Program-made: the position numbers and the translations under genes
The notes under the pieces: model-generated
Database searches by the model: none
Told to the model about the DNA's origin: nothing
What the model saw: the letters and a program-made list of their open reading frames with translations, nothing else
Shown here: positions 37,546-46,168 of the stretch, one piece after another
Numbering within the stretch: the stretch's first letter is position 1
Layout of the letters: each line of letters starts with the position of its first letter
NCBI RefSeq assembly: GCF_000013225.1
Contig: NC_007776.1
Span: forward strand, 949,277-1,013,276
Length of the DNA stretch: 64,000 bases
Direction: 5' to 3'
Origin: Synechococcus sp. JA-2-3B'a(2-13)
GTDB taxonomy: Bacteria; Cyanobacteriota; Cyanobacteriia; Thermostichales; Thermostichaceae

Positions 37546-39900
37546 ATGTCTGCTTCTGAAGACAAAAAGCCGCTGTTGAGCACCGTCGCTCGCCTCTTCA
37601 AAACTCTGGCGAGGCCTTTCCCTGTCGGGCCTACAGCTCTCCTCAAACCCCCCGAACCTCCTCCCCCCAAGCGCCCGGTGCGCCTGCGGATTACCTGCCC
37701 AGGAGAGCCCCCCCAGGTGGTTGCCCTGAAGGGATCCGACATTCTCGGTCGCAGCCAGACGGTGGCCACCATTCGCATCCCTGCCCCCGCGGTGAGCCAT
37801 CTCCACGCCCACATCCGTCCCCGCCCGGATTGGCGCCTGCCCGGTCTGGGTTGGCGGATCCCGTTGCCCCCTATTCTCTACTGGCTGGGGTGGAATGCCG
37901 GTCGCTACCAGCTAGAAGATCAAGACTCGACCAACGGCGTTTTCCGCCTCAAACCCTTCGGTGGTGTCGAGCGGGTGCGCCGGGTGATCTTGCGGCATGG
38001 CCAGCAACTGAGCCTTGGCCCGCCTTGGGATCCGGAGAGCATCTGGATTCAAGTGCTGGATCCACCCCCACCACAGGTGTATGGGGTGCGCGGCTGCCTC
38101 ATCCTGATAGTGGTCTTGGGGCTGGGGGCGAGGATTTGGATCGGCCATGAGTGGAGCAAGTTCTCAGTGGAGCCACCCCTCTCCGCGGATCGCAACCCCC
38201 TGATCGTCCTGGCCGGGGATCAGCAGACGGAGCTGCGCCGCCATCAGGGGGACACCTACCGGGAGCTGCCCAACCTAGAAGCTTTTGGGCCGATTTTGCC
38301 CAAGGTGGTGGTCGCCGCCGAAGATCACCGCTTTTACTCCCACTTTGGGGTGGATCTGCTGGGCATTGCCCGCGCCTTTTGGGTGAACCTGCGCTCGGGG
38401 GAAGTGCAGCAGGGGGGCAGCTCCATCAGCCAACAACTGGCCCGCACCGTGCTGCGGGACTACACCGGCTCCGGCAACACCTTCGGGCGCAAGCTGCGGG
38501 AGGCCGTCGCTGCCCTGAAGCTGGAACAGCGCTACAGCAAAGACGAAATCCTCGCTCTCTACCTCAACAATGTTTACCTGGGCAACGGCATCTACGGCTT
38601 TGAAACTGCTGCCCAGTTCTATTTCGGGATCCCAAGCCGCCAGCTCAGCCTTTCCGAAGCTGCGACCTTGGCGGCCATTTTGCCCGCGCCCAACGCCTTT
38701 AACCCCGTCGCCAACTATGATGCCGCCGTTCGAGGCCGGGATCGGGTGTTGGATCGCCTGAGCGAGCTGAAAGTCTTCCCCGAAGAGGAGATTCGGCGGG
38801 CCCGGCGCAGTCGCCTCACCCTCAACCCCAATTTGCGCTCCCAAACCATGACAGTTGCTCCCTACTTTTACAGCGCTGTCTTCCAGGAGCTGCGGCAGCT
38901 TTTGGGCCAAGACCTCTCGGCAGAGGGCAACTTCATCATCGAAACCACGGTGCATCTGCCCTACCAGCGTTTGGCAGAGCAAGTCCTGGCCCAAACGGTG
39001 CGCGAGTCGGGATCCCGCTTGGGCTTCAGCCAAGGCGCTTTGGTCAGTCTCGACAGCCGCAACGGCGAAGTGCTGGCTTTGGTGGGCGGGATCGACTACA
39101 ACGCCAGCCCCTTCAACCGGGCTACCCAAGCTCAAAGGCAGCCGGGCTCCACCTTCAAAGTGTTCACCTATGCGGCTGCCCTCACCCAGGGGATCCCTCT
39201 CTCCCAAGTGTTGTCTTGCGAGCCCCTCACCTGGGGCAACCTCACCTTTCGGGGCTGTCGCTCGGGATCGGCCCCTATGGATTTGGCCCGCGGCCTGATC
39301 CTCTCCGAAAACGTGATTGCCCTGCGGTTGGCCCAACAAGTCGGTCTAGAGCAAGTGGTGGCGACGGCCCGGCAAATGGGCATCCAATCGCCGTTGCAAC
39401 CCTATCCTTCTATGGTGATCGGCACCATGGAGGTGAACTTGCTGGAGTTGACAGCGGCCTTCACTCCTTTTGCCAATCGTGGCCTTTGGTCAAGGCCCCA
39501 CACCATCCGCCGCATCTTGGATAGCAGCGATTGCGCCAACCCCAACGACTTTCGCACCTGCCGTGAGATTTACCCTGGTCGGGAGGATCCCCGCTCTCAG
39601 CGACTTGTCCTGCCAGAAACCGTCGCCCAACAGATGACAACCGTACTGCAAGGGGTGATCAGCTCCGGCACCGGCACTGCTGCCCGGCTCGGCATTGGAG
39701 AAGCCGGTAAAACCGGCACCACCACCGCCAACAAGGATCTGCTCTTTATCGGCTACACGCCCAACCCTCCCCTGGTGACCGGCATTTGGCTGGGCAATGA
39801 TGACTCTAGCCCAACACGAGGAAGCAGCAGCATAGCTGCTCAAACTTGGGGAAATTACACGAGGCAAGTCATTACCAATAGTTTGACGATGGTTCAATAG
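37546..39900 (+). CDS. Class A penicillin-binding protein with N-terminal FHA domain
   Basis: A bifunctional peptidoglycan synthase of 784 residues. The N-terminal FHA domain shows GR at 68-69, SHLHAH at 84-89 and DSTNG at 127-131, the residues expected to bind phosphothreonine. A membrane helix follows at about 179-200. The glycosyltransferase domain has AAEDHRFYSHFG (Glu259 region) and QQGGSSISQQLAR. The transpeptidase domain has Ser535 in GSTFK, SEN at 587-589 and KTGT at 722. All catalytic motifs are intact. It directly follows the Ser/Thr kinase, so the FHA domain may read the phosphorylation state of that kinase or a partner protein. The FHA-to-PBP order is present within one open frame. 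Confidence 0.93.
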   Translation: MSASEDKKPLLSTVARLFKTLARPFPVGPTALLKPPEPPPPKRPVRLRITCPGEPPQVVALKGSDILGRSQTVATIRIPAPAVSHLHAHIRPRPDWRLPGLGWRIPLPPILYWLGWNAGRYQLEDQDSTNGVFRLKPFGGVERVRRVILRHGQQLSLGPPWDPESIWIQVLDPPPPQVYGVRGCLILIVVLGLGARIWIGHEWSKFSVEPPLSADRNPLIVLAGDQQTELRRHQGDTYRELPNLEAFGPILPKVVVAAEDHRFYSHFGVDLLGIARAFWVNLRSGEVQQGGSSISQQLARTVLRDYTGSGNTFGRKLREAVAALKLEQRYSKDEILALYLNNVYLGNGIYGFETAAQFYFGIPSRQLSLSEAATLAAILPAPNAFNPVANYDAAVRGRDRVLDRLSELKVFPEEEIRRARRSRLTLNPNLRSQTMTVAPYFYSAVFQELRQLLGQDLSAEGNFIIETTVHLPYQRLAEQVLAQTVRESGSRLGFSQGALVSLDSRNGEVLALVGGIDYNASPFNRATQAQRQPGSTFKVFTYAAALTQGIPLSQVLSCEPLTWGNLTFRGCRSGSAPMDLARGLILSENVIALRLAQQVGLEQVVATARQMGIQSPLQPYPSMVIGTMEVNLLELTAAFTPFANRGLWSRPHTIRRILDSSDCANPNDFRTCREIYPGREDPRSQRLVLPETVAQQMTTVLQGVISSGTGTAARLGIGEAGKTGTTTANKDLLFIGYTPNPPLVTGIWLGNDDSSPTRGSSSIAAQTWGNYTRQVITNSLTMVQ

Positions 39901-40047
39901 AGCAACTCCGAGAGCAGCCTTGGCAATTGGCAACCCCAAATCCTGACAACCCGACAGAAAACTCTCCTGCATCCCAAGTGAGAAATGCCTAATAACCAGT
40001 TTGGCCGTACCCCTCAATAAACCCACAATCTAGGTTCACCCACTTTC

Positions 40048-40415
40048 TCAGCGCAGATCTCGGCCAAAGGGCAACAACGACAAAATAATTAACTTCATGT
40101 GTTGTTTGGCAAAGGGGATCCCAACAATGGTGATTGCCAGAATCACAGCCCAGAAGAGATGGTTAAGCACCAACGGCCAGCCAAACAGCAACAGCCAGAT
40201 GACGTTAAAGATCAGCAGCAGCGGGCTGTTGGCATCGGGATACTCCACCACTTCCTTTCCGAAGGGGGCAAGCACTGCAAACCCCAGTTTGATGCTCTGC
40301 CAGCCAAAGGGAATGCCGATGATTGTCAGGCAAAGGCTCAGTCCTCTAAGATGTAGCCCAAACCTGTCAGCAAACCCCCGAAGATTAGCCAGATGATGTT
40401 GCCAATCAAGCTCAT
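40048..40415 (-). pseudogene. yccF: YccF-family membrane protein gene disrupted by a one-base frameshift
   Basis: Reading from the ATG at 40415 gives MSLIGNIIWLIFGGLLTGLG, the exact beginning expected for YccF proteins. It stops after YILED at a TGA (40338-40340). The remaining protein (LSLCLTIIGIPFGWQSIKLG onwards, to HMKLIILSLLPFGRDLR) continues in another frame to 40048. Restoring one G in the run TTAGAGGACTG (complement of 40340-40350) would rejoin them as YILGGLSLC. Both halves carry the duplicated family motif TIIGIPF/TIVGIPF. Either the gene is newly inactivated or the base is a sequencing error. An apparent longer frame upstream (to 40563) is not authentic. Confidence 0.85.
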
Positions 40416-40546
40416 GATTCAGATCCTCCACCGTTGAGACCAAATTGCAGGGTACAAGAGCAGAACTAGCCTTCCTGTTCGACATCCATACTCTAACCAG
40501 CTGTTGGCCAAGACTGGGATCCCAAAATCTGCTTCTTTCCTGGGCT

Positions 40547-41827
40547 CTAGCGTTCTGCGTCACCGAGGGGAGCGGGCTCCATCACCGGAGGCACTGCGGC
40601 CCTATTCACCTTGCAGGGCAGAATGCGGTTCAGAAAGCGGAGGATCCCCCAAACCCAACTGACGGTGATCACCCAAAAGATCCACAACCCGCTTGCCCAC
40701 GGTTGCGGCAAGTCCAAGGCCATCCCCCCAATCATTGGGCCAAGAGCAAACCCCGCCGCCCAGCAGAGGGAGTTGACCGACAGATACACCCCCCGCAAGT
40801 GATCCGGCGCCAAATCCGCCACCAAAGCAGAGGCAGAGGGGTTGTAGCTCACCAACGCCAAAGAGAGCACCGCCAGCGCCAAGACTGCCACCGCCGGGGC
40901 CGGAGCCCCCAATTCCGCCGCCAGACCGCTAAGCCAAACCAAAAGAAATCCCACCCCCCACATCAGGGCGGATCCCTGCAACCCTTGGATGCGCGTCCGG
41001 CGATTCAACCAACGGGCCACCGGCATCTGCAGCAGAGCGATCAAGGCCCCATGCAAGGCAAACAAAATGCCGATTTGCACCTCTGGGATCCCTACCCCAT
41101 TGCGGAAGTAAAGGGGCATGCTGCTGCTGAGCTGGGCCACATAGGTGGTGAACAGGATATTCGACAGGCCAAACACCAAAAGGGAGCGATCTCTAAGGGC
41201 GGTTTTCCAACCTGCCAACACAGGCTCTGCTGCCGGACAAGTCGCCCGAGTTTCCCGGATAAAAAACCAAAGTACTGCCAGAAAGATTAGAAAAGTGACA
41301 CCGTCGATTACAAACAAGAGCCGATAGGCCCCCGTCAGAGCCACCAGCGTGCTGGCCATAGCCACCCCAAGGCTGAGGCCCAGGTTATCCCCCAGACGGT
41401 TGAGAGCGTAGGCTTCGTTGCGCTGCTCACGAGTGGTTAGATCTGCTACAATCGCTTCCGCAGGCGGCCAGTACAACCCCTGCCCCAAGCCTGCAGCCAT
41501 ATTGGCCAGGGCAAAACTCCAGAAGTCATAGGAGAGCGCAAACCCAAACGACCCCAAGGTGGAAATAGCCAGAGAGAGGATCAAAGTGGAACGGCGCCCC
41601 CAAGCTCCATCGGCCATCGAGCCGCCCAGGATGCGGCCAAACACCCCGGCAAAAGCCATAATGCCTAGCCCCAGGCCCACTTGGGTGGCGGTCAGCCCCA
41701 CCTGATTCACAAAAAAGAGACTGGCATAAAACAAGGTAAAGCCGGTTCCAGTTTGGGAAAGCAGCCGACCGATAAAGATCAGCCAAACCTGAAAACTGAG
41801 CTTCGGCCACCAAGAAGGGATCCACAT
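40547..41827 (-). CDS. Major facilitator superfamily transporter
   Basis: A 426-residue multi-spanning transporter. About twelve hydrophobic segments are seen. The loop 2-3 motif of MFS is GVFGRILGGSMADGAWGRRS, with a typical Gly and Arg arrangement. It is likely an exporter of drugs or metabolites; substrate unknown. The start ATG at 41827 lies within a 17-base tandem duplication. It is followed downstream by the frameshifted yccF gene, with a 131-base gap. Confidence 0.85.
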   Translation of the reverse strand: MWIPSWWPKLSFQVWLIFIGRLLSQTGTGFTLFYASLFFVNQVGLTATQVGLGLGIMAFAGVFGRILGGSMADGAWGRRSTLILSLAISTLGSFGFALSYDFWSFALANMAAGLGQGLYWPPAEAIVADLTTREQRNEAYALNRLGDNLGLSLGVAMASTLVALTGAYRLLFVIDGVTFLIFLAVLWFFIRETRATCPAAEPVLAGWKTALRDRSLLVFGLSNILFTTYVAQLSSSMPLYFRNGVGIPEVQIGILFALHGALIALLQMPVARWLNRRTRIQGLQGSALMWGVGFLLVWLSGLAAELGAPAPAVAVLALAVLSLALVSYNPSASALVADLAPDHLRGVYLSVNSLCWAAGFALGPMIGGMALDLPQPWASGLWIFWVITVSWVWGILRFLNRILPCKVNRAAVPPVMEPAPLGDAER

Positions 41828-41859
41828 GTTGAGTGCAGCAGGATGTTGAGTGCAGCAGG
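41826..41859. repeat. 17-base perfect tandem duplication at the MFS gene start
   Basis: ATGTTGAGTGCAGCAGG occurs at 41826-41842 and again at 41843-41859. The first copy contains part of the start codon of the minus-strand MFS gene, so the duplication changes the sequence just before the start, where a ribosome-binding site would be. Confidence 0.75.
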
Positions 41860-42433
41860 GGAGGGCCTACCTAGCCTACGGGATCCCGATCCTTGAGGCC
41901 AGGGCAAGGAGCCTGCTCTGACAAGTAAACTGAAAATTTGTGCAGCCAGGCTTGATGTTCGTTGCCAGAAGGCTCTTCACCCAGCGGGCCAGCAGACAGG
42001 GCAACCCATTTCCCCAACTCCAATCGCGTCAGCGGGACGGAGTCCAATATATTCGCTCAACAGCCGCGCCAACTTATAAACTCGATAATCGAGCTGCACT
42101 AAGCTACTTTTCATCTGCCCCAAAACACCCAGTCCTCTTCTGAGCCAACTTACAACCTTCAACCTTTCCCAAAACCTGCTGAGCAGGAAGCCAACCCCCA
42201 TCTTGCTTGCTGCAGCCGAGGCGCAAGTTCCCTTTGCCCACAACAGAGCACCTGTAGCTCAGTCGCAAACCTGGACAAAGCTAGAAGAAGCTGTGCCTTA
42301 CAGTTCTAGTACCAACAATTTTAACTAACGGGGGTGCGGGGGCAATAGGTCCCATGCTCTAGCCGCAGGGTGAGCACTGGGATACATGGATCCCCGCCAT
42401 ACCCCTGAGCGAAATCTGTAGTAAAGTCTACTT
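41860..42433. other. Gene-free, partly degenerate spacer
   Basis: No believable protein or RNA gene is seen in about 570 bases. It holds one copy of the dispersed repeat (42024-42045) and a short palindrome, CTCGAT-A-ATCGAG (42081-42093). A stretch near 42250 (CACCTGTAGCTCAGTCG) looks like the D-arm of a tRNA but the rest of a tRNA is missing. The last 100 bases probably include the left end of the decayed TnpB element. Confidence 0.45.
42024..42045 (+). repeat. Dispersed repeat, intergenic copy
   Basis: TCGCGTCA followed by GCGGGACGGAGTCC; it matches the dapB copy at 12007-12030 apart from two or three bases. Confidence 0.6.
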
Positions 42434-43093
42434 ATGCTGGCGGTAACCTACAAGTACTGGGCTTATCCAGATGCCTCCCAACAAACCAGCTCACGGGCGG
42501 ACGACGGGGATTGACCTGGTTTTGGAGCAATTCCTGACGACTTCAGAGGGCGCTTTTGGGAACGGCCCAAGGGCTTCAAAGCCCTGCAAGGCCAGCTGAG
42601 AAGGCTGCAACCCAGGGGGGCGAGAAAACAGCAGGGGTCTTGCCACTGGAAGAGAGCACCACTGCAGGTTGCCAGGATGCAGCAGGGCATTGCCAATGGT
42701 TGCCAAGAGTTTCATTTCCAGAGGGCCCATTGGCGTTGAGACCGAGGGCAGACCCTCTCTATCTTTTCTTTGTGGAAGATCTTTGTGGAAGACCTCAAGG
42801 CCAAGGGCTGGGCAAGGGGGATGTTGCCCAAGGATTGCGTCGAGGCTGCCTGGGGATAGATTCTCTGCCTTCTGGAGTGGGTTTGCTGGAAAGGTGGGGT
42901 GGACTTTGCCAAGGTTGACCCCAAAGGAAGCGGCCAAATCGGTTGCAAGTGCTGGGGGATGGTTAGCAACAGCTGGGCTGTCGGGGGGCCTCAGTGCCCT
43001 GAATGCCGGTACCGGGTGCATCAGGACTCAGCCTCAGCCTTGGGAACTGTGCTGGGTGGATTAGAGGTTGTTTTGCGAGCTGGCAGTGCCTAG
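42434..43093 (+). pseudogene. tnpB: Decayed TnpB (IS200/IS605-type RNA-guided nuclease) gene
   Basis: The ATG at 42434 gives MLAVTYKYWAYPDASQQ, a TnpB beginning; most of the N-terminal domain is then missing. TGIDLVLEQFLTTSEGAF (RuvC-I aspartate, codon 42513-42515) appears next in a different frame. WERPKGFKALQGQLRRLQ and KVARM-type residues follow after another frame change. IFVEDL keeps the RuvC-II glutamate (42788-42790). FAKVDPKGSGQIGCKC shows a damaged first zinc-knuckle, and CPECRYRVHQD keeps the second knuckle and the RuvC-III aspartate (43025-43027). At least two in-frame stop codons and a 13-base tandem duplication (42767-42792) break the gene. It is certainly not translatable as one protein. 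Confidence 0.85.
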
Positions 43094-43262
43094 GGGGGAG
43101 GCTGGGGAAGGGGAACCGCCTGTCCAGTTGTTCTGTCGGGGGTTGTAGACCCAGACAAGTGGCGTGGGGCAGGAATGCCCGACCGCGAGGTAAGGACTCC
43201 GTCCTGCTGACGGGAAGGGTGGCCCGCGCTCTGTCCATAGGATGAGCGCCGGGAGGATGTCA
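43094..43262 (+). mobile_element. Right end of the decayed TnpB element, possible omega-RNA region
   Basis: The GC-rich tract after the tnpB stop codon ends in a hairpin, CCCGCGCT (43223-43230) against AGCGCCGGG (43245-43253, one bulge), followed by AGGATGTCAC. The sequence GGATGTCA (43255-43262) is the likely element terminus. In intact elements this region makes the guide RNA scaffold. The last three bases form the stop codon of the convergent HNH gene, so the element ends exactly at that gene. A copy of the dispersed repeat lies inside it (43194-43213). Confidence 0.65.
43194..43213 (-). repeat. Dispersed repeat, copy inside the TnpB element end
   Basis: GGACTCCGTCCTGCTGACGG, the inverted form of the 42024-42045 copy with one difference. 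Confidence 0.6.
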
Positions 43263-43778
43263 CTCTTGCCGACTTTGGTGTTCGCGCCAGAACTGCTCCG
43301 CAAAAGCCACCGTCGGGTGGAGAGGGGCACGGGGTTTGCTGCGCAGGGGCATGTTGGCTTCTTCAGGGGTGCGGTTGCCCTTGCGTTGATTGCAGCGTTC
43401 GCAAGCCGTCACCACATTGTCCCAACTGTGGGATCCCCCTTTGGAGAGGGGCACGACATGATCCAAGGTCAAATTGTGGGTGGTGCCACAATACTGGCAG
43501 GTGTGGTGATCCCGCCGCAAAACCTCCCGCCGATTCACAGGGGGCACGCGCCAAGCGCGCTCTTTGCCCTTGATGGTCAGGCGAATATGTTCGGGCACTT
43601 CAATGACCTGGCTGGGGGAGCGCACCTTCCACACCGGCACATTCATCATCGAGAGCGGTTCGGCTTTGCCTGTTAGCAGCAGCACGATTGCCCGCTTGAT
43701 ATTGACCCGGCTGATGGGCAAATAGTTTTGGGAAAAGACAACGATCGACTGTTCCAGAAGGTGGGTAGCGGCAGTCAT
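43260..43778 (-). CDS. HNH endonuclease-family protein
   Basis: A 172-residue protein with the HNH motif in VLRRDHHTCQYCGTTHNLTLDHVVPL, then GGSHSWDNVVTACERCNQRKGNR. The two Cys pairs (CQYC and CERC) form the zinc-binding frame and the histidine pair is intact. The N-terminal part (VNIKRAIVLLLTGKAEPL) is the domain typical of a widespread cyanobacterial HNH group. Its cellular role is unknown. The stop codon TGA is formed by the final TCA of the TnpB-element right end. Confidence 0.9.
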   Translation of the reverse strand: MTAATHLLEQSIVVFSQNYLPISRVNIKRAIVLLLTGKAEPLSMMNVPVWKVRSPSQVIEVPEHIRLTIKGKERAWRVPPVNRREVLRRDHHTCQYCGTTHNLTLDHVVPLSKGGSHSWDNVVTACERCNQRKGNRTPEEANMPLRSKPRAPLHPTVAFAEQFWREHQSRQE

Positions 43779-43933
43779 GGCTCAGCTCTTCCTTTTGCCG
43801 CCATTCTCCTGAGGAATCTTGCGAATGGCAAGCTTTTCCCCACCGGCAGCGCTCAGACATTCAAGAGTTTCTTACGATCGCGAGCCAGACAGATGGGCTA
43901 GTATCCGGGTGATGGTTGGATCCGGTACCGCCC

Positions 43934-46141
43934 ATGACCTACCCGCTGCACGTCGCCCTGGTTTGGCACCAACACCAACCCCTCTACAAAAGTCCGGTGG
44001 CGGGTAAATATCGCATGCCTTGGGTGCGCCTACACGGGATCAAAGATTACCTGGACTTGGTCTTGCTGCTGGAGCGCTATCCCCGCTTGCACCAAACGAT
44101 TAACCTGGTGCCCTCCCTGATTCTACAGATCGAAGAGTATGTGGCCGGCTCGGCTTTTGATCCTTACCTGGAACTGACCCTATCCCCTGTCGAAAAGCTC
44201 GGCCCCGATCAACTGCGCTTTGTGGTCGAGCGTTTTTTCGACAGCCACTACCCCACCATGATCGAGCCCTACCCCCGTTACCGGCAGCTCTACAACCAAC
44301 GGGAATCTCAGGGGGTGAACTGGTGTCTGCAGTACTGGACTCCGCAGGACTTCGGGGATCTGCTGGCCTGGCACAACCTGTCTTGGTTTGATCCTCTCTT
44401 TCAGGAGGATCCTGAGATTGAGGGCTGGATCAAAATGGGATCCGGTTTTACCCTGGCGGATCGGCAGCGGATCTACGCCAAGCAACAACAGATCCTCGGC
44501 GCCATCTTGCCCCAGCACGCCAAACTGCAGAGCAACGGCCAACTGGAGCTGACCACCAGCCCCTATACCCACCCCATCTTGCCCCTGTTGGTGAGCGAGC
44601 GCTCGGCACGGGTGGCTCGGCCAGGGTTGCCTTTGCCTCGCTACCCCTTTCACTGGGAGCAGGATGTCCACAGCCAACTGGAGCGGGCTAAGCAGATCTA
44701 TCGGGAGCGCTTTGGCCGCGAGCCGCGGGGCCTGTGGCCTTCCGAGCAATCCGTAAGCCCTGCCATTGTGCCGATTGTGCAAAAACAGGGCTTTGAGTGG
44801 ATCATCTCCGACGAAGGGGTTTTGGGGTGGAGCCTGGGTCAACCGTTTCACCGCGATGGGCAGGGCCACATTCTGGAGCCGGAGAAGCTCTACCGCCCCT
44901 ACCGCCTGGAAACCGAGCGGGGGGATCTGGCCATCGTCTTTCGGGATCACCGCCTTTCGGATTTGATCGGCTTCAGCTACAGCGCCATGCCCGCCGATGC
45001 TGCCGCCAAAGATCTCATCGGCCATCTGGAGAGCATCCGCAACCGCCTGCCCCAGGAGCAGCCCTGGCTGGTGACCATCGCTCTGGATGGGGAAAACTGC
45101 TGGGAGTACTACCCCCAAGATGGCCGGCCCTTCTTGGAAAACCTTTACACCCGCCTCAGCCAGCACTCCTCCCTGCGGCTGGTGACCGTTTCGGAGTTTC
45201 TGGATCAGTTTCCGCCCACCGAGTTTTTGCCGGCAGAGCAACTTCACAGCGGCTCCTGGATCGAGGCAGATTTCACCACCTGGATTGGGGATCCCGTCAA
45301 AAACCGCGCTTGGGAGCTCTTGGCTCAGGCCCGCCAGGTGATTCAGGATCATCCCCGCGCCAATCCCCAAGCCTGGGAAGCCCTCTGGGCCGCCGAGGGA
45401 TCCGATTGGTTCTGGTGGTTTGGGGCAGGCCACTCCTCCGCCCATGATGCCGTTTTCGACCAGTTGTTTCGGGAGCACCTGCAGGCGCTCTACACTGCTT
45501 TGGGAGAGGCGGTGCCGACCGTGCTGCAATTTCCCCTGGAGGATCATGACGGCCTAGGGGATCGCCTGCCGCAGGGGTTTATCCACCCGGCCATCAACGG
45601 TCGTCCGGCAGAACGGGAGTGGAGCCAAGCGGGGCGGGTGGAGATTGGAGCGGCCCGAGGCACCATGCACCGCAACAGCATTGTTCGTCGCCTCTGGTAC
45701 GGGTTCGATCACTTCAACCTCTACCTGCGGCTGGATTTTAACTCGGTGGTGCAGCGGCCCAGGCAATTGCTGGTGCTGTGGTTCTACCCCAACCGTGTCA
45801 CCGTCAACAGCCCCATTCCCCTGCAGGGGTTGCCGGCAGAAGCTCCTCTCAACTACCACTACCGCCACCTGCTGCGGTTGTCGCTGCCGCCTCCCGGCAC
45901 CGGCCAGCATCCGGCAGAGGTGCAAGCCCAGCTCTTGCAGGCAGGGGAGTACCACACCTGGCACGCCATCGGCCATCAAGTGAAGGCGGTGGTGGATGCC
46001 TGTTTGGAGGTGGCCATCCCCTGGAGCAATTTGGGCGCCCAGCCGGGTCAGGAGCTGCAATTTGTCATCCTGGCCGCGGATGGCGAGACCTTTCAGGAAG
46101 GGATCCCGCCCAAGGCCACCATTGCCCTGCGCAGACCCTGA
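43934..46141 (+). CDS. Glycoside hydrolase family 57 protein
   Basis: A 735-residue alpha-glucan-active enzyme of the GH57 type (amylase, amylopullulanase or 4-alpha-glucanotransferase group). VALVWHQHQPLYK is the first conserved region; RGLWPSEQSVSPAIV contains the expected nucleophile glutamate; VTIALDGENCWEYY contains the acid aspartate; and EGSDWFWWFG is the fifth region. A C-terminal beta-rich part (DHFNLYLRLDFNS to the end) completes a DUF1957-like or carbohydrate-related domain. The ATG at 43934 (MTYPLHVALVW) is chosen over a TTG at 43916. It probably acts in glycogen turnover. Prolyl iminopeptidase follows after 27 bases. Confidence 0.9.
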   Translation: MTYPLHVALVWHQHQPLYKSPVAGKYRMPWVRLHGIKDYLDLVLLLERYPRLHQTINLVPSLILQIEEYVAGSAFDPYLELTLSPVEKLGPDQLRFVVERFFDSHYPTMIEPYPRYRQLYNQRESQGVNWCLQYWTPQDFGDLLAWHNLSWFDPLFQEDPEIEGWIKMGSGFTLADRQRIYAKQQQILGAILPQHAKLQSNGQLELTTSPYTHPILPLLVSERSARVARPGLPLPRYPFHWEQDVHSQLERAKQIYRERFGREPRGLWPSEQSVSPAIVPIVQKQGFEWIISDEGVLGWSLGQPFHRDGQGHILEPEKLYRPYRLETERGDLAIVFRDHRLSDLIGFSYSAMPADAAAKDLIGHLESIRNRLPQEQPWLVTIALDGENCWEYYPQDGRPFLENLYTRLSQHSSLRLVTVSEFLDQFPPTEFLPAEQLHSGSWIEADFTTWIGDPVKNRAWELLAQARQVIQDHPRANPQAWEALWAAEGSDWFWWFGAGHSSAHDAVFDQLFREHLQALYTALGEAVPTVLQFPLEDHDGLGDRLPQGFIHPAINGRPAEREWSQAGRVEIGAARGTMHRNSIVRRLWYGFDHFNLYLRLDFNSVVQRPRQLLVLWFYPNRVTVNSPIPLQGLPAEAPLNYHYRHLLRLSLPPPGTGQHPAEVQAQLLQAGEYHTWHAIGHQVKAVVDACLEVAIPWSNLGAQPGQELQFVILAADGETFQEGIPPKATIALRRP

Positions 46142-46168
46142 GAGTGATGACCAGCAGAGCTTCAAGTT

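Noticed and set aside
40416-40563. Extended N-terminus for the YccF protein
   Set aside because: The genuine YccF beginning is found in another frame at 40415, so the longer frame results from the frameshift.
42240-42330. tRNA-like D-arm sequence (CACCTGTAGCTCAGTCG)
   Set aside because: No anticodon stem, T-loop consensus or acceptor pairing can be built from the following bases.
42491-43021. Minus-strand 176-residue open frame
   Set aside because: It lies opposite the tnpB relic, is rich in Pro, Leu and Arg, and has no motif; it is a shadow of the pseudogene.
44180-45547. Minus-strand 455-residue open frame opposite GH57
   Set aside because: GH57 motifs on the plus strand are unambiguous; the minus frame has no motif.
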